From positions 2,569,501 through 2,633,500 of the forward strand of contig NC_079239.1 of assembly GCF_027921745.1 (NCBI RefSeq): a stretch of 64,000 nt of DNA, given 5' to 3'. The stretch's first letter is position 1. Every line of letters begins with the position of its first letter. The position numbers were made by a program, and so were the translations under genes. Shown here piece by piece: positions 49,446-59,410 of the stretch. Source of the DNA: Schizosaccharomyces osmophilus (taxonomy: Eukaryota > Ascomycota > Schizosaccharomycetes > Schizosaccharomycetales > Schizosaccharomycetaceae). The notes under the pieces are model-generated. The model was not told the origin of the DNA and did not search any database. It saw only the letters and a list, made by a program, of their open reading frames with translations.

Positions 49446-52103
49446 TTAATTATACCATTTCGCATTTAACTGCTTTCTCTTGACCATAGGTCTAGTTATT
49501 AGAACGGTAAACAAAATTCCGAGAGCGGTCAGTACCAATTGTTTCTTATCAAAATAAGAACTGAGCATGTCGAATGGCATACTTGGTGCTGTTCTCGTAA
49601 AAAATATGTCTAATCCCAAAGCTAAAACAAGAGTTGTGCTTTCAAAAGTAGAAGGCTCAGAAATCATTTTTTTGATACCATATAGTCGTTGGTCATACGA
49701 GAGAATCCGATCGTCAAAGATTGTCATTACTGGTTCATATGGTACGAAAGAAGATGGTTGTGGCTTTTCGTTTGGCTTATGAATCGGTCTCAGTGGAGAC
49801 ATAATACTCTGAGGAATCATTCCTAGTTGATTCGAAGATAAAGACACCAAAATATCTCTAGAGGTTATACCTTGATTTGTCGTCGTCACTGCCATTGCAT
49901 TTATCAAACGATCAATATTGAAGGACTTTGTGAAAGCGGAAGGAATATAATTATTGTTTCCACTCTCAACAACGTCGATATTGTGCTTAACGTTTGGCTG
50001 ACCTCCCTCAAACAGTTCCACTGCCACAATTTTGGTAGATATAGAAGGAACCGCATTCCAGTAAGAATATACAAGCCAGTTTTCGGAAAGTACTGCACTT
50101 ACATTTTCAAAATCGAATACCTCGGAATGTTCGTTACGATGAAGGATAGCCCCACTGAATGTATCAATAATATAGACGATTAGCATATCCCGTTTACATG
50201 TCAAGACTGCCATCAAATTTGGGTTCAAATATTTATACATAACTTTTCGATCTGCCAAAACACGCCCGATGGAAGCAAGAGTCTCATGTGGATTTCGCTG
50301 AACTGTGTTAAGCAACGTTTCATCATCCTTAAAAGAAAATTCCCATTCTACAGTGATTTTATAATCCTCAAGAATGCGGAATCCTTGCAAGGAGTTATCC
50401 TTAACTCTAGTAAACATAACAGAAGATTTCATTTGAAGGAAATGGTCAAAGGCCATTTCGTCTCCTAGAGGAGAAACAGTGTCTCCATGCAGAGCAAATA
50501 TTAAATTTTTGTAATGCTCCTTTGAATTATCAAGGAAGAAAAATTCATCTGGAACTCCAGTCTCGGTTTTCTCGTATACGACCGAGGCATCGTTTGACCT
50601 TAGGATTCTGAAAGTATAGCCATCATCAAATATATAGACCAATGCGATTAGGGAGGCCTCTTGGTGATTGGATGCAGGCTTCAGCAACCAAGATTTTACA
50701 TCTTTAGCTTCTTGAGAGTAATCCTTTTTCCATACTATGCGGTCCTTCCTGCTGACATCTGAAGAAAGACAGTACAAACTACCGGTATATGTGGGTATTA
50801 GAAAGTTCGTCATAAAAGCAGCGTCTAAAGAGTGATGTCGAGGAAGCAACTGCCGAATATTAAACAGTTGCTTAAAGTTTTTCAGATAGTGCAAGAAGGG
50901 TATTACACTCTCCTTTTCTTGGTCTTCTGGAGTAGAATCCGAAGACTCAAGGATGACAGGCAAGGATATAGCATCGGCAGCGTAAGCTAATGCTTCCTCA
51001 CGTTTCCACAAAAGAACGTTGTTAGAATAACAAAAGATTGTCCCATCCTCTAACACGACAATGAGGTAAATATTTGCTTGAGACTGAAGCAACTTAAACA
51101 AGTGTACAGGGCGAGAAAATGAATTTTGAATTTCAAGAATTTGCTGGGAGTCAAAAACTATCGTTTGGGAAGAAGCCGTTGTGCGCAGAAAACGACCATC
51201 ATCAACATGGAAACCGTGAGAAACGGAAACTCCGCTTTCATCCAAAAATTCATCTACCAAAGCAAATTCTTCCCCTTGAAAGGTGAAGACACATGTAACA
51301 AAAGAAGAATCGGAACCGATGGTAAATGAGTATCCAGGAACGTCTTGCGAAATGCGTTCCCAGTTTATCAGGGAATAATCTGTGAATAATAAATGGTACC
51401 GCTCGGGATGGGACAGACGAATTGCATGTACGGCGTTCTGGTAACTAAACAAAACGAGATCGTCTTTTGCGTCTAAAATTTCGGATTTAGCTGGAACAGA
51501 AATAATTTTCTCTTCTACAGGCTGCCAATCTTCGTTTAATTGAACCACCTTGTGACCGGACTGGTCTTTGGTCAAGACATAATTTTTTTCGGAATATATG
51601 AGCATTGCCATAAGAGGAAAATCAAAGGAAACCTCAACTACTGTAGCATTATTTTCTTGAAATAGTACCTTTTCGAGAGTAGATGATCCAGGAACGAGGT
51701 AAACATAACCTTCATTCGTTTCATATAGACTACCACCTTTAGCAGTGGAAATGTCCAACTTAGTTTCCAGTACTCCAGTGTCTTTATTCCACACAAATAA
51801 GTCTTCATTTCCAATGGTAAGGGCATAACGGCCTTTTGACTTGTGGACAACCGATTCTGTTTGCTCGTCAACGGCTTGGCGCCAGATAATATCACCTTTG
51901 TTGGCATCAATGCGTGACAATAATCCACGTTCACTTAATACTAGAAAGGAATCACTATCCTCGTCAAGCTTAACATCCTTTAAACGGCCTAAAAGAGAAA
52001 TACGATAATCATGGACACCTGCTTCATCTCTGAGGACTGCAAGGTAGCAAGGAAGAAAAATTGAGAAAAGAACAAAATACAAAGGCCAGTAAGGCCGAGT
52101 CAT
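49446..52103 (-). CDS. emc1: ER membrane protein complex subunit 1 (Emc1)
   Basis: Largest lumenal subunit of the EMC transmembrane-protein insertase. Single exon, 885 residues from MTRPYWPLYF. Cleavable signal peptide about 1-22. A PQQ-type beta-propeller begins LGRLKDVKLDEDSDSFLVLSERGLLSRIDANKGDIIWRQ. The C-terminal DUF1620 region includes LSSNQLGMIPQSIMSPLRP and ALGLDIFFTRTAPSMPFDML. One transmembrane helix (about 855-875, LTALGILFTVLITRP) precedes a short basic cytosolic tail. Convergent with sqt1. Corresponds to SPAC25H1.07. Confidence 0.94.
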   Translation of the reverse strand: MTRPYWPLYFVLFSIFLPCYLAVLRDEAGVHDYRISLLGRLKDVKLDEDSDSFLVLSERGLLSRIDANKGDIIWRQAVDEQTESVVHKSKGRYALTIGNEDLFVWNKDTGVLETKLDISTAKGGSLYETNEGYVYLVPGSSTLEKVLFQENNATVVEVSFDFPLMAMLIYSEKNYVLTKDQSGHKVVQLNEDWQPVEEKIISVPAKSEILDAKDDLVLFSYQNAVHAIRLSHPERYHLLFTDYSLINWERISQDVPGYSFTIGSDSSFVTCVFTFQGEEFALVDEFLDESGVSVSHGFHVDDGRFLRTTASSQTIVFDSQQILEIQNSFSRPVHLFKLLQSQANIYLIVVLEDGTIFCYSNNVLLWKREEALAYAADAISLPVILESSDSTPEDQEKESVIPFLHYLKNFKQLFNIRQLLPRHHSLDAAFMTNFLIPTYTGSLYCLSSDVSRKDRIVWKKDYSQEAKDVKSWLLKPASNHQEASLIALVYIFDDGYTFRILRSNDASVVYEKTETGVPDEFFFLDNSKEHYKNLIFALHGDTVSPLGDEMAFDHFLQMKSSVMFTRVKDNSLQGFRILEDYKITVEWEFSFKDDETLLNTVQRNPHETLASIGRVLADRKVMYKYLNPNLMAVLTCKRDMLIVYIIDTFSGAILHRNEHSEVFDFENVSAVLSENWLVYSYWNAVPSISTKIVAVELFEGGQPNVKHNIDVVESGNNNYIPSAFTKSFNIDRLINAMAVTTTNQGITSRDILVSLSSNQLGMIPQSIMSPLRPIHKPNEKPQPSSFVPYEPVMTIFDDRILSYDQRLYGIKKMISEPSTFESTTLVLALGLDIFFTRTAPSMPFDMLSSYFDKKQLVLTALGILFTVLITRPMVKRKQLNAKWYN

Positions 52104-52796
52104 CTTGAACAAATGAAAACAACCCTGTTTTCAAAAAGTTTGTTCTGTTTAAGAGATTGCGATGGAAGAGGAATACAGAGCTGGAAGGAGTACAAAACCT
52201 GCAAGTTCAATTTGAAGTCGTATAGGTAGCTTTTTTACTAATATCCTAAACTCATAAAAATGAAGGATTGAATTGTTGCTTTCAACAGCAACCGTTTCAA
52301 TAGTTTTTACTGTTTTCTTTCTGTTGTTTTTGACATCTCTTCATCGCTAAAAAATTAGCTTATAGTAAGCGAAATTACTGCAATAAGAGGAATTCAAGAA
52401 AAAGCATCTCAATCAGAATATAAATAGCTTACTCAATATCTTTACCATATAAAGAATAAAGGAATGAATTTAAATGCTGTTTTTTGCGCATTACTGTCTT
52501 ACAAATGAATTCATATCATATTAACATTATAGTAAAGAGAACAAAGGCCAGAAGTAAGTATAGAAAACAGACAAGAAACTTGGCGTTTCCACAATTTTCG
52601 AGCTTACTCTTTTTAAATCATTGTTCCATTAAACTACCTCTTCACCGAGAGCCGCCTCTTGAAACCGTATACAAATTCAACCTGAAAGTACCGCGCAGAA
52701 TTAAAAACACGGAATCATACGCGAGTAAAAGGATTCACTAACATTTGCAGTAGAAATAAAGATCACTTAAAGACGCTATAGCACAAGTTAGCAAAA
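52104..52796. other. Intergenic region upstream of emc1
   Basis: Promoter of emc1 (minus) and presumed leader of the small plus-strand gene at 52797. A plus-strand open frame starting at an ATG at 52505 contains GTAAGT at 52553 and could be a 5' exon, but I could not build a convincing splice. Confidence 0.35.
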
Positions 52797-53105
52797 ATGC
52801 ATCCAAGTCAATCCAACTCTTTCAAACGCTTACACCAAGAATCGAAAAAGCACCAACTTAAAATCAAAAAGGTACGACACCCTGAAGAGAAGAAAAAGCT
52901 TTGTAAACTTCTTGTGTTTTACGGCTCAAAAAAGAAATCTGCAAAGGTATCGCGACGGATCCCTAAAACTCAATTTCAATACCTTCCTCGTCGCACCATT
53001 CTAAAAATGGAAGAAAAATTGTTTGTTGAAACCATCAAAGCCCGTGCACTGACTGTCATGATCTTTTGCCTTATATCAGGACAGGTCTTGACGAATCTTT
53101 TTTAA
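52797..53105 (+). CDS. Unidentified small basic protein
   Basis: 102-residue open frame from ATG at 52797, very rich in Lys, Arg and His: MHPSQSNSFKRLHQESKKHQ, then EEKKKLCKLLVFYGSKKK and SRRIPKTQFQYLPRRTILKM. The N-terminal HP...KRL...K pattern and the RRxP...R segment faintly recall Tma16, a 60S-associated factor, but the C-terminal hydrophobic stretch (ALTVMIFCLISGQVL) does not fit it and may be read-through into an intron. The frame shifted by one near 53045 also looks protein-like (CHDLLPYIRTGLDESFLN), so an unrecognised intron or sequence error is possible. Gene reality is moderate; function unknown. Confidence 0.4.
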   Translation: MHPSQSNSFKRLHQESKKHQLKIKKVRHPEEKKKLCKLLVFYGSKKKSAKVSRRIPKTQFQYLPRRTILKMEEKLFVETIKARALTVMIFCLISGQVLTNLF

Positions 53106-53489
53106 ATTCCAGCGTTTTAGACCGTTCTATTAAACTGAATCTTGAGTCACATACAACGTGTATTTTATATGAAACAAAGACTTACCTTTTCTTATTTTAC
53201 TCACATAAACAAAAGAAGCAAACACACATTTCTTTCTCTACGCTTCAGTAGCAATGTACGAATTTTATTCCTTTTCTATATATTTATTATTCGTGATTGT
53301 TTATTAATACATTCTCATTGCTCTCGTTAAATACTTTTACCAAATCAAGACCAACTTCGGTATATAAATTTAACAGACTGCTTCAGCGCTCTATGCCATC
53401 AACAAAGGCTTCCTCTGGTCCTTCTGAAAGGTGTCTTTCTCCTCTCCCCTCAATTCCCAGATTTTGAATTTTTAGCTAGTAAAATCGTC
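53106..53489. other. atp19 promoter region
   Basis: Holds TATATAAAT at 53361-53369, 120-130 nt before the atp19 ATG. No other feature. Confidence 0.45.
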
Positions 53490-53792
53490 ATGTCTGTCTA
53501 TACTATCGCCGGTCGTCAATTCCAAAGCCACCAGGTTCGTTTTCTTTACCGTTCGTAGCAGCTAACGGGATTGTTATAGCTTAGTCTTGCTGTCTTGGGA
53601 TCTGTCTTTGTGGGACCCTGGGTTTATAGCAAGATCTTTAAGAGACAAAAGACTTTAAAGGAAGGTGAAATGCCTCCGTTGAATCCCTCCAACAAGGAAG
53701 AAGAAGCTTTTATTTTGTATGTGAAAAGAGCTGAAATAGTACCAGTATACTAATTCAACTTTGTTAGGAAATACATCAAAGATCACAAGTAA
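53490..53792 (+). CDS. atp19: Mitochondrial F1Fo-ATP synthase subunit K (Atp19)
   Basis: Dimer-associated inner-membrane subunit of ATP synthase. Three exons, 53490..53534, 53580..53716 and 53768..53792, give 68 residues, the length of budding-yeast Atp19. Intron 1 (45 nt) has GTTCGT, CTAACG and TATAG. Intron 2 (51 nt) has GTATGT, ACTAATT and TTAG. The product reads MSVYTIAGRQFQSHQ-LSLAV, then one transmembrane helix (LAVLGSVFVGPWVY), a basic stretch, and the conserved tail NKEEEAFILKYIKDHK (NKDEEKFIxNYLKxH in yeast). A gene this fragmented is missed by single-frame reading. Confidence 0.88.
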
Positions 53793-54116
53793 ATTACAAG
53801 ACGAAAAAGTGTGAAGAATTCTTTTCCGCTATTTGGATGCTTGTCTTTCTTTTTCTTTAACAGTAACCCGCTTTCTTTGCCGTAATTCTTTCCGTTTCAA
53901 TAACAAACCTATTTTTTCTCATTTGCTTGAATTTTAATCATATTGAATGCATTGCAGTCAACTGTTTTACTGTAAGATTGCCAGTACAACGTTTCCATTA
54001 GTTTTATTTCTTTTATGTATCAACCTTCATTAAAAAATTGGTAATCGTTCTCATAGATGAACTAGCTTTGAACAAGAGGAAAAAACCAAAGTTCAGAAAA
54101 TGTAGAGTGTATCTTG
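53793..54116. other. Convergent intergenic region atp19 / pcf3
   Basis: 324 nt between two 3' ends; T-rich, nothing recognised. Confidence 0.4.
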
Positions 54117-55337
54117 TTAAATTGGAACGCTGGGTTTCCAAATATGTAGCTCATTATCATCGGCGACAGAGGCAACACATTTAGGATCAAAGGGACTAAA
54201 ATCCACCTCATTAACAAGGCCCCGATGTCCTCCATGAACAAACGTCAATGGATTCTCGGATTCGAAATTCCATAGATAACAAAGGTTCTCACATGCGCTC
54301 ACCAAGACGCTAGGAGACGACCAGCTCCATGACATACTAGTAGCGCCAATTGCAGTTACTTGCGAAGGAGCAGCTTTTTTCGCAAACATGGACTCGGTGT
54401 CCATTAAAGGAACGTTAAGTTTTCTGTAATCGCGCAACTGCAAGGTACTCTCCGTACCAAGTGCAAAGAGTGATGCTATGTGCGGATTATGTCGAACGGA
54501 ATAAACCGAGGATGGTACTTGAGCCGATTGAAAAACAATTGAGGGAGTTCGATTATCACATACAAGAACACTTCCATCGTCACTCGCGGCAATGTAAAGG
54601 TTCTCATGAAAGGGATTGTATTCTGCATCATTCAAAGCGATAGAATTGTTATGATAAGAGGATACAGGGAATAATACATTGGAACTTTGGGAAAACGCTT
54701 GCAAATCCCACTCTAGAATTTTGGAATCATTTGCAGCCGTTAACAGCTTACCATTGCGCTGGCGATTCCAGGATAAGCCGAATCCCTCTGCTTCATGCCC
54801 CTGCAAGTGAACGTTTGGAAAAAACTCCTCAGCTGGAACGGATGTGTATTTTGTACGATCAAACACATATACCTCACCACACGAGCTGAAAGTTGCAATG
54901 ATATTGGGGTTCTGCGGCATGTGCCTTGCTCGGTTGATATCACCATTGTGCATAACCCTTTGTATTAATTGAAACCGACATGGGTGTTGCGGGCTGTATC
55001 CGCCTAGTTCTCCCAGATCTTCATTGTAGTATTTTACAGGATCCAAACTCGTCTGTTCTGCGTCTGGTAAATCAATGTCTGCCAACTGCAAGTAATTTGG
55101 AAATCCTTCTGCCGCATGTGTACCTAGCAGCAAACGGTATTTATCGATGGGTTTCTCATTCGATTTCTCTACCACCGAAAGCCATTCAATGCTCAAAGAA
55201 GGCCATAATAGCCTTCTCGTGACCAGGAGATCATACAGAAATCGCGAATTTTTCTTCCAATGAAAGTACTTTTCATCAACTTGGCTTTCCAAGAATGAAA
55301 CTCCTCCTAAATGAGTTGTATCTGACTCGGTTTGCAT
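54117..55337 (-). CDS. pcf3: CAF-1 small subunit Pcf3 (RbAp48/MSI1-type WD40 protein)
   Basis: Histone H3-H4-binding subunit of chromatin assembly factor 1. Single exon, 406 residues from MQTESDTTH. The N-terminal helix and H4-binding signature are present ([25 protein letters not shown]), followed by seven WD repeats and the negatively charged PP loop region before the last blades ([23 protein letters not shown]). The RbAp48 family has other fission yeast members (Mis16, Prw1). The choice of Pcf3 rests on its place between emc1 and meu29, as SPAC25H1.06 lies in S. pombe. Confidence 0.85.
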   Translation of the reverse strand: MQTESDTTHLGGVSFLESQVDEKYFHWKKNSRFLYDLLVTRRLLWPSLSIEWLSVVEKSNEKPIDKYRLLLGTHAAEGFPNYLQLADIDLPDAEQTSLDPVKYYNEDLGELGGYSPQHPCRFQLIQRVMHNGDINRARHMPQNPNIIATFSSCGEVYVFDRTKYTSVPAEEFFPNVHLQGHEAEGFGLSWNRQRNGKLLTAANDSKILEWDLQAFSQSSNVLFPVSSYHNNSIALNDAEYNPFHENLYIAASDDGSVLVCDNRTPSIVFQSAQVPSSVYSVRHNPHIASLFALGTESTLQLRDYRKLNVPLMDTESMFAKKAAPSQVTAIGATSMSWSWSSPSVLVSACENLCYLWNFESENPLTFVHGGHRGLVNEVDFSPFDPKCVASVADDNELHIWKPSVPI

Positions 55338-56074
55338 TTGCGACACTTGTATGCTATTCTCAAAAAACGATAAGCGACCTCCTTAGGTGTTTCTATTGAT
55401 CATACAATTATTTTTTGACCATTCAAAAGCTAGCCTTCTTTTCTGTTCCCTTTCCCAAAACGCGTCTTCAGCTGTAAACAAACATTTGTTCGTTCTTCAA
55501 TTCCTTTCTCAATGTAAATATATTGCGTATTGCATTATCTGGTTTAGCGAGACAGAAGGTGTGTCACTTTTTGCTTGGCTGGCAGGAATATAAAAATACT
55601 ATGCTTGCTCGGGAAAGTTGTTTTATGAATCTAGGAACATTGTAAAAATGCTTGTGTATTTATTTATATACGGAACGTAAGAACTCATGATATGCGATAC
55701 TTTGAAATGAAGGATTGTCCGACCCTTCTCATTGACAGTTGTGTCAGAGAATTCTCGATTGAGCTATTTTATTTATGCAGTACAAATATGCATGGGAGCT
55801 GCCTTCTATATGAGGCGTGAAGAGAAAATAGTTGTAGTACCATAGAAAACCAAATTGACCGACAAGGATGTAAGCGAGTGAATTTAGAATGCAACCAGCA
55901 ATGAGGATAACGGAAAGGGGACGATGAAATATGCAAGCTGGTAAATAATATTAAAGGGGAAAGTTTGTTGTTGGACCCTTTTCCAATACAAGTAGGAAGA
56001 TATTAACGGTGGAAGTAATATGCTGAAAAGCTAAGGATGCAATACAAGATAAAAGGTGGAGGAAGATACCATCA
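55338..56074. other. Intergenic region pcf3 promoter / meu29 3' flank
   Basis: 737 nt. Plus-strand open frames here lack coding composition. No RNA gene recognised. Confidence 0.4.
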
Positions 56075-56746
56075 TTATGCAAGGTCTTCAAGAATTGCCA
56101 TAGGAACCCTTTGCTTTATGCTGTTACTGAATAAGCCGCGACCAGAAAAGTTATCGTCTGCAGCAGCAATTGCTTGTTCCAGGTATTTTTGTTCGTTCCA
56201 CCGAGCAGAGTCATGAAAACGAGTTCTTGGAGCACCCAAATAACCAAGGATGCGCATACAAGCACTCATTAAATACACGCCTGCACAAAAGAGGATCAAT
56301 CCTGCTGAAAAGGGTCTCCAGGCAAAGAGTTTCCATGGTTGATGAAGTAGCAATCCAGAGGTTGAATACTCTAAGCGATAGTCCAGGGTACAGCTCTGAA
56401 CGATTGGTTCTAATGCATGAGCATAGTAGACTTTACAGTGTACATCATAATCGGCGACATGCACACGGTCCGACATGTGAGGCCATGAGCAAGACCATTT
56501 TAAATCCAACGGAGAAATGTTTAGTTGGTTATGCTGGCAAATGGCAATTTTGGTTTCATAATCTTCACAAGCCGATCCCGAGCATTTCAGCTGTGGATTA
56601 TTGCTGCTTTTCGACTTTGAGTCTTCAAGATTGGGCGTCGAAAACGTTAAAACCTGAATACGATCTAAAGAATGAGAATATGCAAGTGTATCTCCACTAT
56701 AAAATACTAGGAATAATAAAAATACAAACGATGAAAAGAGGGACAT
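56075..56746 (-). CDS. meu29: SARAF/TMEM66-family ER membrane protein (Meu29)
   Basis: Homologue of SARAF, the ER protein that damps store-operated calcium entry in animals. 223 residues if it starts at MSLFSSFVFLLFL (56746), which gives a clear signal peptide. An in-frame ATG at 56872 would add 42 polar residues before the signal and is less likely. The lumenal DUF1183 domain shows the family pattern and cysteines: VLTFSTPN, PQLKCSGSACEDYETKIAICQ, LKWSCSW, DYDVHCKVYYAHALEPIVQSC and LDYRLEY. One transmembrane helix follows (AGLILFCAGVYLMSA), then a cytosolic tail. Corresponds to SPAC25H1.05, named for meiotic up-regulation. Confidence 0.85.
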   Translation of the reverse strand: MSLFSSFVFLLFLVFYSGDTLAYSHSLDRIQVLTFSTPNLEDSKSKSSNNPQLKCSGSACEDYETKIAICQHNQLNISPLDLKWSCSWPHMSDRVHVADYDVHCKVYYAHALEPIVQSCTLDYRLEYSTSGLLLHQPWKLFAWRPFSAGLILFCAGVYLMSACMRILGYLGAPRTRFHDSARWNEQKYLEQAIAAADDNFSGRGLFSNSIKQRVPMAILEDLA

Positions 56747-57186
56747 GGCAAAGAGCTGGTTGTTTACTATTGCATGGCTGGACTTATTGTTAACATTTCT
56801 CGGTGAACTCGGAGTGCTGCGACACCAAGACACCGAATTGTCCGCTAGAAATTTTGTTGAAACGAAATTCATATATTGATTCGTAAGTTATTTAAATAAT
56901 AATAAAGAAATAAAAGTATAAAAAGAAATAGTAGGGTGCAAAATTAACCTTTTACGGGAAGTTTTTATTTTCAACTCATAAGGCTTCATATGGTATGCAT
57001 TGTTTACTTGTGCATAAACAATGCACGAGACTACGCAGGGAAGACACCTTTATTATTGAAGAAGGGTTTGAGGAGTGCGGATAACAATTCTTATCAACAA
57101 ACAAAGGACACGAAAAGCACTTCGAAGTTTCTCTATTGAGCCTGTCTGCTTTACTTAAGAGAGTATCTCGAAAACTCGTTCGATTA
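56747..57186. other. meu29 upstream region / mug105 3' flank
   Basis: Contains forkhead cores reading toward meu29: GTAAACAAT at 57007-56999 and GTAAACAACC at 56767-56758. The second lies within the possible N-terminal extension. Confidence 0.4.
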
Positions 57187-57921
57187 TTAGTAGTCGGAAA
57201 TCCTTGCCGATCGAATTTGCTTTCGTTCTTGAATATTTTCCAAAAACAAGTCTTCCTTCACGTAAAGGACTTGATACTGACGATCACGAAAAAACCTTTT
57301 ATTCACCAACATTCGTTTTATGATATCTTGTTGGAATCCAGAAGGATTTTTTTTGTTGGACTGATGAGCATCGGGATCAAAGATAATCAAACTCTTTAGT
57401 GAATCGCAATAGCCAACGACCGTGACAGAGTGGCCCTGAAATTGGAGATAGCATGGCGATATATGGCGTTTATCTTGTAAAGAATCATTAAAATGGTCTT
57501 TAAAGAATAAGAAAAGTCCCTCCACGGCTGAGGATCGATTAAGAAAGTCAAAGTCTACGAGTCCAACATTCAGCATAAGACCCGTCATCAGTGTGTAAGC
57601 TTCAGTGGCGCCAATCCAAGCTCCTTCCAACTGAGACCCAACTTGCTGATATCCATCAACATCAATTCCCTGTTTCCAAGCATTTAGTAGGTGCTCTCTC
57701 AAATCCGGGAGATCATATTTATAATGATGGCTTTCAAACCAATCATTATATGAGGTTTGTAACCAAGAAAACAACATTTGGATATTTCGCCAACCACATC
57801 CCCAACCATAGTCAGTATGTTTTATTGTAGAAAAATAATATACATCACCGGAAGCCAGGAAAACATCTGGAATATTTATGCTCGTGAATTGTTGTTGAAT
57901 ATCACATAAAGAATAGCCCAT
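57187..57921 (-). CDS. mug105: Peptidase C78 (UfSP-like) protein Mug105
   Basis: Papain-fold cysteine peptidase related to the UFM1-specific and ZUFSP deubiquitinase-like proteases. 244 residues from MGYSLCDIQQQF. Nucleophile C42 lies in DYGWGCGWRNIQ; the His is in FQGHSVTVVGY and the Asp/His in IIFDPDAHQS, so the active site looks complete. Fungi generally lack UFM1, so the substrate is unclear, possibly ubiquitin chains. The frame stays open upstream to about 57963, before an AG, and an exon reading ...CTKDTSAC could splice on (GTAATT...AATAG), but it has an upstream stop and no ATG, so I kept the internal start. Corresponds to SPAC25H1.04. Confidence 0.82.
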   Translation of the reverse strand: MGYSLCDIQQQFTSINIPDVFLASGDVYYFSTIKHTDYGWGCGWRNIQMLFSWLQTSYNDWFESHHYKYDLPDLREHLLNAWKQGIDVDGYQQVGSQLEGAWIGATEAYTLMTGLMLNVGLVDFDFLNRSSAVEGLFLFFKDHFNDSLQDKRHISPCYLQFQGHSVTVVGYCDSLKSLIIFDPDAHQSNKKNPSGFQQDIIKRMLVNKRFFRDRQYQVLYVKEDLFLENIQERKQIRSARISDY

Positions 57922-58369
57922 CTTACAAAATTTATCCCACTTTTCTTTTTTCAAATTAGCATCTATTTAGGGAATAAATAAAAGATATTAAGAGTTTTCT
58001 AATTACCGCATGCACTGGTGTCCTTAGTGCAGTAAAGGTTTTTCAGAAAGAGTAAAATTGTTTAGTACAAAGCTTGTCAAAAAGTGAATGCTCAATATAA
58101 AAAGAAGAAAAAAAGGAAAAAAGGAAAAGAGAAGAAAATTAAAAGCAAATCAATATCATAAAGAACATGATTGAAAAATTATGTTTTATCTGAATACCGG
58201 GATTCGTTCCAAAACATTAGGGGGAAAATGTAGTAGGTCGTTGAAATAGAAGAATTAAAAAAAAATTAAAGAAACTGAAATTAAAATCATCAATAGGAAA
58301 AAAAGAGCAATGTGAGGTGTGGACGTTTATGGTATATATAAAGAGAATGTATGGGCGATTTCGAGGGTT
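57922..58369. other. mug105 upstream region / atg101 3' flank
   Basis: A-rich tracts around 58100-58140 and 58258-58270. A possible upstream exon of mug105 is discussed with that gene. Nothing else seen. Confidence 0.35.
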
Positions 58370-58989
58370 TTAGTCACCTCCACTGATATTTTCAACAATC
58401 ATTCGTTTCAATAGAGATCCCCATCCTTCAGTGGATGTTGGGATGACAATATCGTATGGATAGTTTCCAGAGTCTGCAGCGACTGGAGGAAGGTACGAAA
58501 GACTGCGTAAATTGACAGCCTGAACAATTTGTTCAAGTGCACATTCTAAAGATGTAGAGGATGCATGATAAGAGTCTTTCGATTCGGTAATGACAACATT
58601 GACGAGCCATTGCTCCCATGGATTTACTGTGCCCGTTCCAAACCACGACTTCTTCGGTAACCTTTCATAAAGAAGAACCATCATCTGTGAAGAGGCTCCA
58701 TGCTGATTTGGAAGTCCGTCCACAAATTCTGCAGCCTTGCTGGTAAGAGTCTCGTCCAACTGGGTATTTCCTAAAGTAGGGACTGTAACTTCTAGGATGT
58801 CTACAGTTTTTGAAATAACTGTATGAAATTGTCTATGGAAAAGAATAGTACCTAAAACTCCTAAGACATCAAGCGTTAGCTTGTATTCCTCTGAATATAG
58901 AGTATATTCGTTTCGAATATATTACCTTTGACAGCTTCTGCGGCGTATTTATGACCTACTGTCAAATCTAGTGTAAAAGAGTTGGCCAT
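58370..58989 (-). CDS. atg101: Autophagy protein Atg101 (Mug66)
   Basis: HORMA-domain subunit of the Atg1/ULK complex that stabilises Atg13. Exons complement(58926..58989) and complement(58370..58860) give 184 residues. The 65-nt intron has GTAATA, a GCTAACG branch and CTTAG. The N-terminus MANSFTLDLTVGHKYAAEAVK joins GVLGTILFHRQFHTV, the conserved ATG101 opening. The WF-finger region is visible (KKSWFGTGTVNPWEQWLVNV). Budding yeast lacks Atg101 and uses Atg29/Atg31, whereas fission yeast has it. Orthologue SPAC25H1.03 was first named mug66 for meiotic up-regulation. Confidence 0.9.
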
Positions 58990-59410
58990 TGTATGTGAAT
59001 TTCTATGTTTTGAATCCAATTAAGTATCAAGAAGTGGTGAACAGAGTCAGGTTCATTATGGAGATTATCTGAAGTCATACATCACAAACGCACACAATGA
59101 AAGAAATGGAACCAAAGGTAAATGAAGAACGGTAATTAATTTTGTCAACTTGTAAAGATCCTTGAAAATGAATGAAGATGAATTGAATTAATCTAATTTC
59201 GCTTTATTTGAGCGAAATGAAGAGAGAAGTCTCTACAATATACGAAACTTATAAAACCAGCCGTCATTTATTTTTTATGAATAATGTTAAACATAAAGAA
59301 AGATTAAGTCTAAAAGTTGTCAGAAATGGGACTTATCAAAACTTGCTTCTTATGCAACTCTCGAAGGGATGCATACATGCAAGCAGAGTGATCCGAAGAA
59401 ATTGAAGACA
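58990..59410. other. Intergenic region atg101 promoter / jmj1 3' flank
   Basis: 421 nt; one plus-strand open frame here has random composition. No feature recognised. Confidence 0.4.

Noticed and set aside
55387-55593. 68-codon plus-strand frame in the pcf3 promoter
   Set aside because: Hydrophobic AT-rich composition without a start context; likely random.
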